A stretch of DNA of 64,000 bases from Actinomycetota bacterium (GTDB lineage: Bacteria; Actinomycetota; Actinomycetes; Actinomycetales; Microbacteriaceae): positions 93,792 to 157,791 of the forward strand of contig JAFDWK010000010.1 of NCBI GenBank assembly GCA_018268515.1. Reading direction: 5' to 3'. Every line of letters begins with the position of its first letter. The first letter of the stretch is position 1. The translations under genes were made by a program, and so were the position numbers. Shown one piece after another: positions 1 to 9,415 of the stretch. The notes beneath the pieces are model-generated. The model was not told the DNA's origin. It was given only the letters and a program-made list of their open reading frames with translations, and searched no databases.

Positions 1-356
1 TCCAGCCCGGTGAGCTGGTGGTCGTACCAGGCGTCGTCCTCGGGCTCCTCGGCCTCGTCCTGGTCGATCCACAGGATCGCCTTGACCAGGCCCTCCGCCG
101 CGGTGCGGTCGTCGACGCCCTCGAAGAAGACGACGGAGCCGCCGTTCATCACCCGGTGCTCTCGGACGGTGATGGTCTTGCCGTGCCACGGAGATGCCTC
201 GGGCACCTGCAACGTGAACTCGGCGCCGGGCACGAAGCGGCCGGCCGGATCATCGGTGTACAGCTCCAGCTTGAGTGCGCCCTTGAGCCCGTGCGCCTTG
301 ACGAGACGCCCCACGCGCAGCTGGTTGCGTCCGGAGGGGCGATCTGTGACGGCCAC
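1..356 (-). CDS. rimM: 16S rRNA processing protein RimM (5' part, runs off the window start)
   Basis: RimM binds ribosomal protein S19 and the 30S head and assists 16S rRNA maturation. The first 118 residues are visible, reading VAVTDRPSGRNQLRVGRLVK at the start, then the RimM beta-barrel strand LVKAHGLKGALKLELYTDDP, and an acidic stretch before the linker to the PRC-barrel domain. The C-terminal domain lies outside the window. A GTG start at 356 is chosen because it follows the stop of the KH gene by two bases, which indicates translational coupling. The order rpsP-KH-rimM is the classic ribosome-maturation operon, normally continuing with trmD and rplS. Confidence 0.93.
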   Translation of the reverse strand, partial: MAVTDRPSGRNQLRVGRLVKAHGLKGALKLELYTDDPAGRFVPGAEFTLQVPEASPWHGKTITVREHRVMNGGSVVFFEGVDDRTAAEGLVKAILWIDQDEAEEPEDDAWYDHQLTGL

Positions 357-358
357 GC

Positions 359-589
359 TCAGTCGTCCGCGACGTCGACGCGCACGCGACGTCCGTCCGC
401 GAGCGCGGTGATCAGCGTGCGCAGGGCCTTGGCGGTGCGGCCGCCGCGCCCGATCACGCGCCCCCGGTCATCGGGGTGCACGTGCACCTCGAGGACGTCG
501 CCGCGGGGCGACGAGGTGGCGGTGATGGTGACATCCTCCGGGTGATCGACGATCCCCGAGACGATGTGCTCGAGCGCGGCAGCCAGCAC
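359..589 (-). CDS. khpA: KH-domain RNA-binding protein (KhpA/YlqC family)
   Basis: This is a 76-residue single-KH-domain protein, the usual length for the family. The RNA-binding GxxG loop is visible as GRGG at about residue 47 (motif VIGRGGRTAKALRTL). Such proteins bind RNA in the cytoplasm and sit between rpsP and rimM in most Gram-positive bacteria. The start is GTG at 589, six bases after the rpsP stop, and the stop is immediately followed by the rimM GTG. The family assignment is firm. The cellular role (ribosome maturation, sRNA binding) is known only from relatives. Confidence 0.9.
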   Translation of the reverse strand: MLAAALEHIVSGIVDHPEDVTITATSSPRGDVLEVHVHPDDRGRVIGRGGRTAKALRTLITALADGRRVRVDVADD

Positions 590-595
590 GACGGA

Positions 596-1027
596 TTACT
601 CCGCGTCGGCCGCAGCCTCGGCTGCGTCCTCGGCGGGGGCCTCGACGGGAGCCTCCTCGGCGGGAGTCTCCTTCTTCTCGGCCTTGGGCTTGATGACCGA
701 CTTCTTGGAAGCGTCGGCCTCGAAGGCGACCTTCTCGCCGGCGACCTTGAGGGTGGACTTCGCGTCCTTGTCGCCCTTGAAGATGCCCCAGTCGCCCGTG
801 ATCTTGAGGATGGCGGCGACCTGCTCGGTCGGCTGCGCGCCGACGGACAGCCAGTACTGCGCCCGCTCGGAGTCGACCTCGATGAACGAGGGCTCCTCGG
901 TCGGGTGATACTTGCCGATCTCCTCGATCACGCGACCGTCGCGCTTGGTGCGCGAGTCGGCGACGACGATGCGGTAATAGGGCGCACGGATCTTGCCCAG
1001 GCGCTTGAGACGAATCTTGACAGCCAC
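596..1027 (-). CDS. rpsP: 30S ribosomal protein S16
   Basis: S16 is an early-assembling protein of the small ribosomal subunit. The first 85 residues form the S16 fold ([60 protein letters not shown]). The protein is 143 residues, longer than the 80-90 of most bacteria, because of a C-terminal extension that becomes Ala/Glu/Pro-rich ([20 protein letters not shown]). Such tails are common in Actinobacteria. It starts with GTG and leads the KH-rimM operon. The 280 bases upstream, shared with the divergent ligase gene, should hold its promoter; AT-rich sequence near 1160-1175 is a candidate. Confidence 0.97.
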   Translation of the reverse strand: MAVKIRLKRLGKIRAPYYRIVVADSRTKRDGRVIEEIGKYHPTEEPSFIEVDSERAQYWLSVGAQPTEQVAAILKITGDWGIFKGDKDAKSTLKVAGEKVAFEADASKKSVIKPKAEKKETPAEEAPVEAPAEDAAEAAADAE

Positions 1028-1307
1028 GATTCTCCTGAATGGTGTGGAAGCAGAATGCTTGAAAGAAAGGCGAACCGATCACCAGAAGCGTGGGGTGCAC
1101 ACCCGGTGGAAGCTCTACGGGGCGGATCGCGGCCGGATAGAGGGTCGAGCGGCGATCCAGCTGTCTATTCTGCCAGATCCGGCGTCCGCTGGCGAAACGG
1201 CGCCGGGCCGTGTCGCATCCGGCGTCTCGGAACGTCACGATTCCATGGTCTCGCCGCACGCCCGTGCGATCATGGGCCGACCATCTCCCGCACCGAATCG
1301 AGGCCTC

Positions 1308-2447
1308 ATGCCGATCGAGTTCGCCTCCTCGCCGCGTTCCACGGTGGGCCTGGAATGGGAGCTGATGCTCGCGGATCCGGCAACCGGCGATCTGGTCGGA
1401 CGAGCGCCGGAGCTGCTGCGCGACCTCGAAGGCGCCAGCGCCGGCGAGCGGCACACGGTGACGGGCGAGCTGCTGACGAACACCATCGAGGTGACCAGCG
1501 GCATCGGATCCACCGTGTCCGCGGCCGTGCAGGACATCGCCGCCGCGATCGCGTCGGTGCGCGCTGCGACGAACCCGGCCGGTATCGAGCTGCTCTCCGC
1601 GGGCAGCCACCCCTTCGCACAGTGGTATGACCAGCAGGTCACCGACAAGACGCGCTACCACTCGCTGATCGAGAAGACGCAGTGGTGGGGCCGGAACATG
1701 ATGATCTGGGGCATCCACGTGCACATCGGCGTGGAGGACAGGAACAAGGTACTGCCGATCATCGGCGCCTTGACCTCGTACCTGCCGCATCTTCAGGCGC
1801 TCGCCGCATCGAGCCCGTTCTGGGCGGGCGAGCGCACCGGGTACGCCTCCAATCGCGCGCTGGTGTTCCAGCAGCTGCCGACCGCCGGCCTGCCCTGGGC
1901 GCTGCCGGACTGGACCGCGTACGAGGGGTATCTCGATGACATGGTGCGCACGGGCGTGATGAGCGATGCGACCGAGGTGCGCTGGGACATCCGCCCCGCC
2001 CCACGCTGGGGCACGATCGAGGTGCGGGCGTGCGACGGGATGTCGACGCTGCGGGAGCTCGCCGCGGTCGCCGCGCTCACGCAGGTGCTGGTGGAGTCGT
2101 TGTCCCGCGATCTCGACGAGGGTCGGCCGCTCATAGTGCTGGCGCCCTGGTTCCACCGGGAGAACAAGTGGCGCGCGGCGCGCTACGGGCTCGACGCCGA
2201 GGTGATCGTGTCGCCGGACGGCACGCAGCGCTCCGTGCGGGACCATCTGGCTGAGGAGGTCGAACGGCTCTCCCCCATCGCCGCCGAGCTGCAGTGCTCC
2301 GCACCGTTCGGCGGGGTCTCCGACATCCTGCAGGACGGCGCCAGCTACGAGCGGCAGCTCGCGGTGGCCGAGGCCACCGGTGGCGATCTGCACGAGGTCG
2401 TCCACCACCTGATCCGCGAGTTCCGTTCCGGCCCCGAGACGGTGTGA
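1308..2447 (+). CDS. Glutamate-cysteine ligase-like carboxylate-amine ligase (YbdK/GCS2 family)
   Basis: This 379-residue protein belongs to the GCS2 family, which joins a carboxylate to an amine using ATP. Some members make gamma-glutamylcysteine, but many YbdK proteins have an unsettled substrate. Family landmarks are STVGLEWELMLADP at the N-terminus (acidic metal-binding residues), GIHVHIGVED near residue 145, and the WGTIEVRACDGMSTLRELAA segment. Start: ATG at 1308, chosen because homology begins at MPIEFASSPRSTVGLEWEL; an in-frame extension reaches further upstream but looks non-coding. It is a single gene, divergent from rpsP and convergent with the SorC regulator. Glutathione synthesis is not expected in this lineage, so a different dipeptide product is possible. 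Confidence 0.88.
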   Translation: MPIEFASSPRSTVGLEWELMLADPATGDLVGRAPELLRDLEGASAGERHTVTGELLTNTIEVTSGIGSTVSAAVQDIAAAIASVRAATNPAGIELLSAGSHPFAQWYDQQVTDKTRYHSLIEKTQWWGRNMMIWGIHVHIGVEDRNKVLPIIGALTSYLPHLQALAASSPFWAGERTGYASNRALVFQQLPTAGLPWALPDWTAYEGYLDDMVRTGVMSDATEVRWDIRPAPRWGTIEVRACDGMSTLRELAAVAALTQVLVESLSRDLDEGRPLIVLAPWFHRENKWRAARYGLDAEVIVSPDGTQRSVRDHLAEEVERLSPIAAELQCSAPFGGVSDILQDGASYERQLAVAEATGGDLHEVVHHLIREFRSGPETV

Positions 2448-2507
2448 CCCCCGATCGGAGGGCTGTGCGAGCCTCGTGGCGCGCTCCACGCAGAGAGCGG
2501 TGACCCG

Positions 2508-3470
2508 TCATCCCTCCACGAGCTGACGCGCGAGCCCCTCATCCAGCACGACGTCGGTGACCAGCCGCGCGCCGATCGCCGCCCGCAGCGAGGGCACCTT
2601 CTGGGCACCGGCCACGACGCAGAACCGTCGCGCCACGCGGCGCAGCCGGTCCAGTCCCGGGCCGCTCGCGCGGGCGTTCACCGCGATGTCCTTCCAGGTG
2701 CCGTCAGCGCGGAAGAACACGGTCGCGACATCGCCGATCGCTCGGTCCTCCCGGAGGCTCCGGTAGTCGTCGCGGCCCAGGTACCCGCCCACGTACACCC
2801 GGCTGGGCACCTCGGCGCTGGGCGAACCCACGCTGAAGACGGCGAGGTCCATCTTCGCCTGCAGGTCCAGCACCCGCAGCGTGCTGCGCTCGCGCCACAT
2901 CGCCTCGCGCGTGCGGGGGTCGTCGAAGAACGCGGGCACCGGGAACTGCTGCACCTGGGCGCCGAACGCGGATCCGAACCGCTGCAGGATCTCGCTGGAG
3001 TACTCCACGCCGCTGGTGAGGGTGTTGCCGGCGCCGTTGAGCTGCACGATCGTGGTGCCGCGCGTCTCCTTCTGGCCGAGCTCGCGGCTGACGGCGCTGA
3101 TGGTCGAGCCCCAGGCGAGCCCGACGATCATGTTCGAGTCGATGATCTGGGTGAGCAGCCGCCCGGCCGTGAGCGCGACCCGCTCCAGACGCTCGACCTC
3201 GGTCACGCTCTCCGGCATCGGCACCACATGCGCCGTCACGTGCAGGCGGTCGTGCAGCTCCTGCTCGAGTTCGCCCGCGTGCTCGAGCGGGGAGTTGATC
3301 CGGATGTCCACCAGCCCGACCTCGCGCGCGTACGCGAGCAGCCGCGACACCGATGACCGCGAGGTGTCCAGCTCCTCCGCGATGACGTCCATCGTCTTGT
3401 CCTGCAGGTAGTACAGCCGGGCTGCCGTCAGGGCCGCCACGACCTTGGCCTGGCGCTTCCGTTCATCCAT
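2508..3470 (-). CDS. SorC-family sugar-binding transcriptional regulator, probable glp regulator
   Basis: The protein has 320 residues. An N-terminal helix-turn-helix (about residues 10-50; MDVIAEELDTSRSSVSRLLA) is followed by a SorC/DeoR-type sugar-phosphate-binding domain containing VGLAWGSTISAVSRELG, VQLNGAGNTLTSGVEYSSE and a C-terminal KVPSLRAAIGARLVTDVVLD. Proteins of this type bind phosphorylated sugars and release their operator. The gene is divergent from glpD with a 105-base shared intergenic region that contains a dyad, so control of the glycerol genes and of itself is the natural inference. Start: ATG 3470, preceded by AAGGGCCGAA. The effector (glycerol-3-phosphate?) is not known. 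Confidence 0.88.
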   Translation of the reverse strand: MDERKRQAKVVAALTAARLYYLQDKTMDVIAEELDTSRSSVSRLLAYAREVGLVDIRINSPLEHAGELEQELHDRLHVTAHVVPMPESVTEVERLERVALTAGRLLTQIIDSNMIVGLAWGSTISAVSRELGQKETRGTTIVQLNGAGNTLTSGVEYSSEILQRFGSAFGAQVQQFPVPAFFDDPRTREAMWRERSTLRVLDLQAKMDLAVFSVGSPSAEVPSRVYVGGYLGRDDYRSLREDRAIGDVATVFFRADGTWKDIAVNARASGPGLDRLRRVARRFCVVAGAQKVPSLRAAIGARLVTDVVLDEGLARQLVEG

Positions 3471-3502
3471 TTCGGCCCTTCCGAGATCGATCCGACCGAT
3501 TC

Positions 3503-3517
3503 TTGCACATTCGTGCA
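3503..3517. promoter_or_regulatory. Candidate operator/-35 between the SorC regulator and glpD
   Basis: The hyphenated dyad TGCAC-ATTC-GTGCA lies midway between the two divergent start codons. On the plus strand it overlaps a possible -35 hexamer TTGCAC (3503-3508), with only a poor -10 (GCATAC) further on. It is a plausible binding site for the SorC regulator; function is inferred from position and symmetry only. Confidence 0.4.
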
Positions 3518-3575
3518 CGTTGCTTGCGCATACGGGCGGCTGGGGGAATGCTGTGAGAAATCCGGGAAGGAGACG

Positions 3576-5288
3576 ATGATGACCGACCACATCCACAACG
3601 CCGCGGAGCGACCCGAGGTGACCGAGGTGCGCGAGGCGGGCCGCACCACCGTTCTGGTGATCGGCGGCGGGATCAACGGCATCTCGACCTTCCGGGATCT
3701 CGCACTGCAGGGTGTCGACGTCGTCCTCGTCGAGCGCGGCGACTTCGCCTCCGGCGCTTCCTCGGCCTCGAGCCACATGATCCACGGCGGCATCCGCTAC
3801 CTCGAGAACGGCGAGTTCCGGCTCGTGAAGGAGTCCGTCACCGAGCGCAACGGCCTGATCAAGATCGCCCCGCACTACGTGAAGCCGCTCGAGACGACGA
3901 TCCCGATCTACTCCACGTTCTCCGGGATCCTGTCCGCGCCGCTGAGGTTCCTGACGCACAAGTCCGGCAAACCGCAGGAGCGCGGCGCCTTCCTGATCAA
4001 GATGGGGCTCACCATCTACGACACGTTCTCGCGTGACGGCGGCACGGTGCCGCGGCACAAGTTCCTCGGGCGCAAGAAGTCCCTGGCGGAGCTGCCCGCG
4101 ATGGATCCGAAGATCAAGTACACCGCGACCTACTACGACGCGTCGATGCACGATCCGGAGCGCCTGGCTCTGGACGTCCTGCAGGACGGCCGCGCGGCGC
4201 ACCCCGGCGCGCACGCCCTGAACTACGTCGAGGCCATCGGCCACGACGGTGAGGCGGTGCTCGTGCGCGACCGCGAGAGCGGCACCGAGTTCGCGATCGC
4301 CGCCGATGTGGTGGTGAACACCTCCGGGCCGTGGACCGACCTCACCAACGAGGCCATGGGCGAGCTGACCCGGTTCATGGGCGGCACCAAGGGCTCGCAC
4401 ATCGTGCTGGACAACCCCGAGCTGCTCGCCGCGACCCGTGGCCGCGAGATCTTCTTCGAGCACTCCGACGGCCGCATCGTGCTGATCTACCCGCTCAAGG
4501 GCAAGGTCATGGTCGGCACCACAGACATCGACGCCGATCCCCGCGAGGTGCCGCTGTGCACCGAGCAGGAGATCGACTACTTCTTCGACCTCGTGCACCA
4601 CGTGTTCCCGACGATCGATGTGAACCGCGACCAGATCGTATACCGGTTCAGCGGGATCCGCCCGCTTCCCCGCCATGAGGACACCGCGCCCGGCTTCGTC
4701 TCGCGCGACTACCGCGTCGAGGTCGACGACAGCCGCGCGGTCCCGCACCTCAGCCTGGTCGGCGGCAAGTGGACGACCTTCCGTGCACTCGGCGAGACGC
4801 TGTCCGACCGGATCCTCGAGCTGCTCGGCCGCACCCGGGTCGTCTCGACGCTCGGCCGCGCGATCGGCGGCGGCAAAGACTACCCGCAGGGCGATGGCGC
4901 ACGCTCCGCCTGGATCTCTCAGCACCTGCCCGGGGCCGGCGAGCGGGCGGAGTCGCTGCTCACGCGCTACGGCACCCGCGCCGCCGAGGTGTGGCGGTAC
5001 GTCGAGCAGGGCCCCGACGCCGCCCTCGCCGGCGGTCAGCTCTCGACGCGCGAACTCGAGTGGATGGTGCACAACGAGCTGATCGTGCGCCTCGAGGACG
5101 TGATCCTGCGCCGCACCAGCCTCGCCTTCACCGGCGACGTCACCGAGGAGATCCTCGAGGAGGTCGCCGAGGCGCTCGCGCCCCTGCTCGGATGGGATCG
5201 CGCCCGCACCGCGCGCGAGATCGAGCTGACCCGCGACCTGCTGAACGCCCGGCACGGCCTGTCCCTCGTCGCCCGTACCCGCGGGTAG
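3576..5288 (+). CDS. glpD: Glycerol-3-phosphate dehydrogenase (aerobic, FAD-dependent)
   Basis: GlpD oxidises sn-glycerol-3-phosphate to dihydroxyacetone phosphate at the membrane and passes electrons to quinone. The 570-residue protein has the FAD-binding Rossmann motif VIGGGINGISTFRDLALQG near residue 30, the family motif SGASSASSHMIHGGIRYLEN, and the C-terminal helical domain (LSTRELEWMVHNELIVRLED). Start: ATG 3576, placed after a strong ribosome-binding site GGGAAGGAG; a second ATG follows at 3579. It is the first gene of glpD-glpF-glpK and lies opposite the SorC regulator. Confidence 0.96.
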   Translation: MMTDHIHNAAERPEVTEVREAGRTTVLVIGGGINGISTFRDLALQGVDVVLVERGDFASGASSASSHMIHGGIRYLENGEFRLVKESVTERNGLIKIAPHYVKPLETTIPIYSTFSGILSAPLRFLTHKSGKPQERGAFLIKMGLTIYDTFSRDGGTVPRHKFLGRKKSLAELPAMDPKIKYTATYYDASMHDPERLALDVLQDGRAAHPGAHALNYVEAIGHDGEAVLVRDRESGTEFAIAADVVVNTSGPWTDLTNEAMGELTRFMGGTKGSHIVLDNPELLAATRGREIFFEHSDGRIVLIYPLKGKVMVGTTDIDADPREVPLCTEQEIDYFFDLVHHVFPTIDVNRDQIVYRFSGIRPLPRHEDTAPGFVSRDYRVEVDDSRAVPHLSLVGGKWTTFRALGETLSDRILELLGRTRVVSTLGRAIGGGKDYPQGDGARSAWISQHLPGAGERAESLLTRYGTRAAEVWRYVEQGPDAALAGGQLSTRELEWMVHNELIVRLEDVILRRTSLAFTGDVTEEILEEVAEALAPLLGWDRARTAREIELTRDLLNARHGLSLVARTRG

Positions 5289-5374
5289 CGAGGATCCCCG
5301 CCGCCCTCATCGGCGTCCACCCATAACACCGCACCGGCAGAGGGGCCGATGCTCTGCGAAAGGTCAATGGAGAC

Positions 5375-6130
5375 ATGACTGAGGTCAACCTCGGACTCTA
5401 CTTCCTGTCCGAACTCGTCGGTACGGCGATGCTGCTCCTACTCGGTTGCGGTGTCGTCGCCAACGTCGCCCTCGCGAAGAACAAGGGCTTCAACGGCGGC
5501 TTCCTGATGGTCAACTGGGGATGGGGTCTGGCGGTCTTCGCCGGTGTGCTCGTCTCCACCTATTCGGGCGCGATCCTGAACCCGGCGGTGGGACTCGGCC
5601 TGCTGGTCGCGAACAAGATCAGCTTCACCCAGTTCCTGGTCGCCACCGGAGCCGAGCTGCTCGGTGCCATCATCGGCGCCATGCTCTGCTGGCTCGCGTA
5701 CAAGCAGCACTTCGACGAGGAGCCCGACCCGGCCAACAAGCTCGGCGTCTTCTCGACGGGCCCCGCGATCCGCTCCTACGGCTGGAACCTGATCACCGAG
5801 ATCATCGGCACGTTCGTCCTCGTCTTCACCGTGCTGGCATTCGCCGACTCCGGAGACATCAAGGTCGGAACCCCCGGAGGCCTCGGCCCGCTCACGGCCC
5901 TGCCCGTAGCCCTCATCGTGGTCGCGATCGGCGCCTCCCTCGGTGGCCCGACCGGATACGCCATCAACCCCGCCCGTGACCTCGGCCCCCGCATCGCGCA
6001 CGCGATCCTTCCGATCAAGGGCAAGGGTTCGAGCGACTGGGCCTACTCGTGGGTGCCTGTCGTCGGCCCGCTGATCGGCGGTGCGATCGCCGCGCTCGCC
6101 GCGAACGTCCTGCTGCACTTCGTCCACTGA
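5375..6130 (+). CDS. glpF: Glycerol uptake facilitator (aquaglyceroporin)
   Basis: This 251-residue MIP-family channel admits glycerol by facilitated diffusion. Both half-helix NPA motifs are present at residues 69-71 (AILNPAVGL) and 198-200 ([11 protein letters not shown]). The Asp after NPAR is the residue that separates glycerol channels from strict aquaporins. About six hydrophobic segments are visible. Start: ATG 5375 with GGAGAC just upstream. It sits 86 bases after glpD and 31 bases before glpK, consistent with a single operon supplying substrate to the kinase. Confidence 0.95.
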   Translation: MTEVNLGLYFLSELVGTAMLLLLGCGVVANVALAKNKGFNGGFLMVNWGWGLAVFAGVLVSTYSGAILNPAVGLGLLVANKISFTQFLVATGAELLGAIIGAMLCWLAYKQHFDEEPDPANKLGVFSTGPAIRSYGWNLITEIIGTFVLVFTVLAFADSGDIKVGTPGGLGPLTALPVALIVVAIGASLGGPTGYAINPARDLGPRIAHAILPIKGKGSSDWAYSWVPVVGPLIGGAIAALAANVLLHFVH

Positions 6131-6161
6131 CCCGAAACCGCGATTCAAAGGAGAACAGCAC

Positions 6162-7676
6162 ATGGCTGACTACATCATCGCCATCGACCAGGGCACGACC
6201 TCCAGCCGCGCCATCATCTTCGATCGGAAGGGCAGCATCATCGCCACCGGTCAGAAGGAGCACGAGCAGATCCTGCCGCAGGCCGGCTGGGTCGAGCACG
6301 ACGCGTCCGAGATCTGGGCGAACGTCCAGGAGGTCATCGGCCTCGCTCTCAGCCGCGCGCACCTGACCCGCCACGACATCGCTGCGGTCGGCATCACCAA
6401 CCAGCGCGAGACCGCGGTGGTCTGGGACAAGACCACCGGCAAGCCGGTGTACAACGCGATCGTGTGGCAGGACACCCGCACCCAGCCCATCGTCGACCGT
6501 CTCGCCGCCGACGGCGGCGTCGAGCGGTTCAAGCCGATCGTCGGCCTGCCGCTGGCGACCTACTTCTCCGGCACCAAGATCGCCTGGATCCTGGAGAACG
6601 TCGAGGGCGCGCGCGCCAAGGCAGAGGCCGGGGACCTGCTGTTCGGCACCACGGACAGCTGGGTGCTGTGGAACCTCACCGGCGGGGTGAACGGCGGCGT
6701 GCACGCAACCGACGTCACCAACGCCTCGCGCACCATGTTCATGGACCTCGAGACGCTGCAGTGGCGCGACGACATCCTCGAGGCCTTCGGGGTCCCGAAG
6801 TCGATGATGCCGTCGATCCGCTCCTCCTCCGAGGTGTACGGCGCCGCGGAGAGCTCCTCGCTGCTGCGGGAGACCCCGATCGCCGGCATCCTGGGCGATC
6901 AGCAGGCGGCGACCTTCGGTCAGGCGGCGTTCAACTCCGGCGAGAGCAAGAACACCTACGGCACGGGCTGCTTCCTGATCTTCAACACGGGTGAGGAGAT
7001 CGTCCACTCGAAGAACGGGCTGCTCACCACCGTCGGCTACAAGCTCGGCGACGGCCCGACCCACTATGCGCTGGAGGGCTCGATCGCGGTCACCGGGTCC
7101 CTCATCCAGTGGCTGCGCGACCAGCTCGGCATCATCGACTCCGCCCCCGAGGTGGAGGAGCTGGCCCGGCAGGTCGAGGACAACGGCGGCGTGTACATCG
7201 TGCCGGCGTTCTCGGGCCTGTTCGCGCCGTACTGGCGTCCGGACGCCCGCGGCGCGATCGTGGGTCTCACCCGCTACGCGAACAAGAACCACATCGCGCG
7301 TGCGGCCCTGGAGGCCGTGGCCTTCCAGACCCGCGACGTGCTCGACGCGGTCAACGCCGACGCCGGGGTGGACCTCACCGAGCTCAAGGTCGACGGCGGC
7401 ATGGTCGCGAACGATGCGCTCATGCAGTTCCAGGCCGACGTGCTCGGCGTGCCGGTGGTCCGCCCGGTGGTCGCCGAGACGACCGCACTCGGCGCCGCCT
7501 ACGCGGCCGGACTCGCCGTCGGGTTCTGGAGCGGCCTGGACGACCTCTCCGCCAACTGGCAGGAGGACCGCCGCTGGGAGCCGAGCATGGACGCCGCCGA
7601 GCGCGACCGCCAGCTGCGGCTGTGGCGAAAGGCCGTCACCAAGTCGATGGACTGGGTCGACGACGACGTGAAGTGA
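6162..7676 (+). CDS. glpK: Glycerol kinase
   Basis: GlpK phosphorylates cytoplasmic glycerol to sn-glycerol-3-phosphate, trapping it in the cell and feeding GlpD. The 504-residue length is typical. The FGGY-family ATPase signature [13 protein letters not shown] is at residues 9-21, the substrate-binding [20 protein letters not shown] at about 80, and the C-terminal signature [18 protein letters not shown] at about 405. Start: ATG 6162, preceded by AAAGGAGAACAGC. It is the last gene of the operon, followed at once by a strong terminator. Confidence 0.97.
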   Translation: MADYIIAIDQGTTSSRAIIFDRKGSIIATGQKEHEQILPQAGWVEHDASEIWANVQEVIGLALSRAHLTRHDIAAVGITNQRETAVVWDKTTGKPVYNAIVWQDTRTQPIVDRLAADGGVERFKPIVGLPLATYFSGTKIAWILENVEGARAKAEAGDLLFGTTDSWVLWNLTGGVNGGVHATDVTNASRTMFMDLETLQWRDDILEAFGVPKSMMPSIRSSSEVYGAAESSSLLRETPIAGILGDQQAATFGQAAFNSGESKNTYGTGCFLIFNTGEEIVHSKNGLLTTVGYKLGDGPTHYALEGSIAVTGSLIQWLRDQLGIIDSAPEVEELARQVEDNGGVYIVPAFSGLFAPYWRPDARGAIVGLTRYANKNHIARAALEAVAFQTRDVLDAVNADAGVDLTELKVDGGMVANDALMQFQADVLGVPVVRPVVAETTALGAAYAAGLAVGFWSGLDDLSANWQEDRRWEPSMDAAERDRQLRLWRKAVTKSMDWVDDDVK

Positions 7677-7688
7677 CCTGAACGCCAG

Positions 7689-7719
7689 GGCGGGCCCGGA
7701 GGATTCCTCCGGGCCCGCC
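7689..7719 (+). terminator. Intrinsic terminator of glpDFK
   Basis: There is a perfect 14-bp inverted repeat, GGCGGGCCCGGAGG at 7689-7702 pairing with 7706-7719, with a three-base loop (ATT) and a pyrimidine-rich TTCTTCGC tail. It begins 12 bases after the glpK stop. Because ffh converges from the other side, it could serve both directions. Confidence 0.9.
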
Positions 7720-7734
7720 TTCTTCGCGTCACGC

Positions 7735-7806
7735 GCGAGACATCATCTCTCGCATGAGACACACCTGCTGACGTGGTGTCTCGTGCAGGATGTGGTTTCT
7801 CGGGGC
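7735..7806. repeat. Intergenic cluster of CGAGA-type repeat units
   Basis: Read on the minus strand, the stretch contains two near-identical units beginning CGAGAAACCACATC and CGAGACACCACGTC, then inverted partners GTGTCTC and TCTCG. The stretch therefore combines direct and inverted repeats. It lies between the glpK terminator and the ffh stop and encodes nothing obvious. It resembles a small extragenic repeat; whether it recurs elsewhere in the genome cannot be seen here. Confidence 0.5.
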
Positions 7807-7820
7807 AGGCTGCGATCAGG

Positions 7821-9371
7821 TCAGTTCTTGCCGAAGAGCTTCTGGATCTCGGCCATGTCGGCCTCGGTCGGCGCCTTCTGACCGCCCAGGCCGAACCCGG
7901 ATCCGGTCGCGGTCTGGCCGTTCGGCAGCCCCGCGTTCTCGGCGGCGCGCTTGGCAGGGTTGCCCGACCGGGATCCGGATCCCCTGCCCTTCTTCCCGCG
8001 CTTCGCGGAGGCACCGGGGCGCCCCATACCGGGGACCGGCCCCATGCCAGGGATGTTCGGGGTGCCACCGCGGGCGACCGTCTTCATCATCTTCGCGGCC
8101 TGCTCGAAACGCTGCACGAGCTGGTTCACGTCGGTGACCGTCATGCCCGATCCGCGCGCGATGCGCAACCGCCGCGAGCCGTTGAGCACCTTGGGGTTGC
8201 GGCGCTCCCCCGGCGTCATCGAGCGGATGATCGCCTCGGTGCGGTCGATCTCGCGCTCGTCGAAGTCCTCGAGCTGCTGCTTCATCTGGCCCATGCCCGG
8301 GAGCATCCCGAGCATCTTCTTCATCGAGCCCATCTTCTTCAGCTGCTGCATCTGCTCGAGGAAGTCTTCGAGGGTGAAGGTCTCGGTGGCGAGCTTCTCC
8401 GCGACCTTGAGCGCCTCGGCTTCATCGAACGCGCTCTGCGCCTGCTCGATGAGCGTGAGGATGTCGCCGAGGTCGAGGATGCGGCTCGCCATGCGGTCGG
8501 GATGGAACGGCTCGAGGTCGTCGAGCCCCTCGCCCGTCGAGGCGAACATGATCGGGCGACCGGTGACCGAGGCGACCGAGAGCGCAGCGCCGCCGCGGGC
8601 GTCGCCGTCGAGCTTGGAGAGCACCACGCCGGTGAAGTCGACGCCGTCCTGGAACGCCTTGGCCGTGTTCACGGCATCCTGACCGATCATCGCGTCGATG
8701 ACGAACAGCACCTCGTCGGGATCCACCGCGCGGCGGATGTCCGAAGCCTGCTTCATGAGCTCGGCATCGACGCCGAGGCGTCCGGCGGTGTCGATGATGA
8801 CGATGTCGTGCTGCTGCCGGCGCGCGTGCTCGACGCCGTCACGCGACACCCGCACGGGATCGCCGACGCCGTTGCCCGGCTCGGGGGCGTAGATGGTCGC
8901 GCCGGCCTGCTCGGCGACGACGGTGAGCTGGGTCACCGCGTTCGGGCGCTGCAGGTCTGCGGCGACGAGCAAGGGGGTGTGCCCCTCGCCCTGCAGCTGT
9001 TTCGCGAGCTTTCCGGCGAAGGTCGTCTTCCCGGATCCCTGGAGGCCGGCGAGCATGATGACGGTCGGCGGGTTCTTCGCGAACTCGAGCCGGCGCTGCT
9101 CGCCGCCGAGGATCGCGATGAGCTCCTCGTTGACGATCTGCACGACCTGCTGCGCCGGGTTCAGCGCCTTGTTCACCTCGTCGCCGAGCGCGCGCTCGCG
9201 CACCTTCGCGGTGAAGTCCTTGACGACCGGCAGGGCGACGTCGGCGTCGAGCAGCGCCCGCCGGATCTCGCGGACGGTGCCGTCGACGTCGGCGGCGGAC
9301 AGCTTGCCCTTCGTGCGCAGGTTGCGGAAGGTCTCGGTGAGCCGATCGGAGAGCGTGCCAAATGTAGCCAT
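7821..9371 (-). CDS. ffh: Signal recognition particle protein Ffh
   Basis: Ffh binds 4.5S RNA and signal sequences and delivers ribosome-nascent chains to FtsY at the membrane. The 516-residue protein shows the N domain (1-90), the G domain with P-loop GLQGSGKTTFAGKL at about 108, DTAGRLGVDAELM and SKLDGDARGGAALS, and a methionine-rich M domain (KKMGSMKKMLGMLPGMGQMK). The tail is Gly/Pro/Met-rich and basic. Start: ATG 9371 (MATFGTLSDRLTETF). Its partner ftsY is about 3 kb away on the same strand. Confidence 0.97.
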   Translation of the reverse strand: MATFGTLSDRLTETFRNLRTKGKLSAADVDGTVREIRRALLDADVALPVVKDFTAKVRERALGDEVNKALNPAQQVVQIVNEELIAILGGEQRRLEFAKNPPTVIMLAGLQGSGKTTFAGKLAKQLQGEGHTPLLVAADLQRPNAVTQLTVVAEQAGATIYAPEPGNGVGDPVRVSRDGVEHARRQQHDIVIIDTAGRLGVDAELMKQASDIRRAVDPDEVLFVIDAMIGQDAVNTAKAFQDGVDFTGVVLSKLDGDARGGAALSVASVTGRPIMFASTGEGLDDLEPFHPDRMASRILDLGDILTLIEQAQSAFDEAEALKVAEKLATETFTLEDFLEQMQQLKKMGSMKKMLGMLPGMGQMKQQLEDFDEREIDRTEAIIRSMTPGERRNPKVLNGSRRLRIARGSGMTVTDVNQLVQRFEQAAKMMKTVARGGTPNIPGMGPVPGMGRPGASAKRGKKGRGSGSRSGNPAKRAAENAGLPNGQTATGSGFGLGGQKAPTEADMAEIQKLFGKN

Positions 9372-9415
9372 GGTGCTCAAGATTCTACGCGAGCGGATCC
9401 CCCGCCCGCGGCGCA

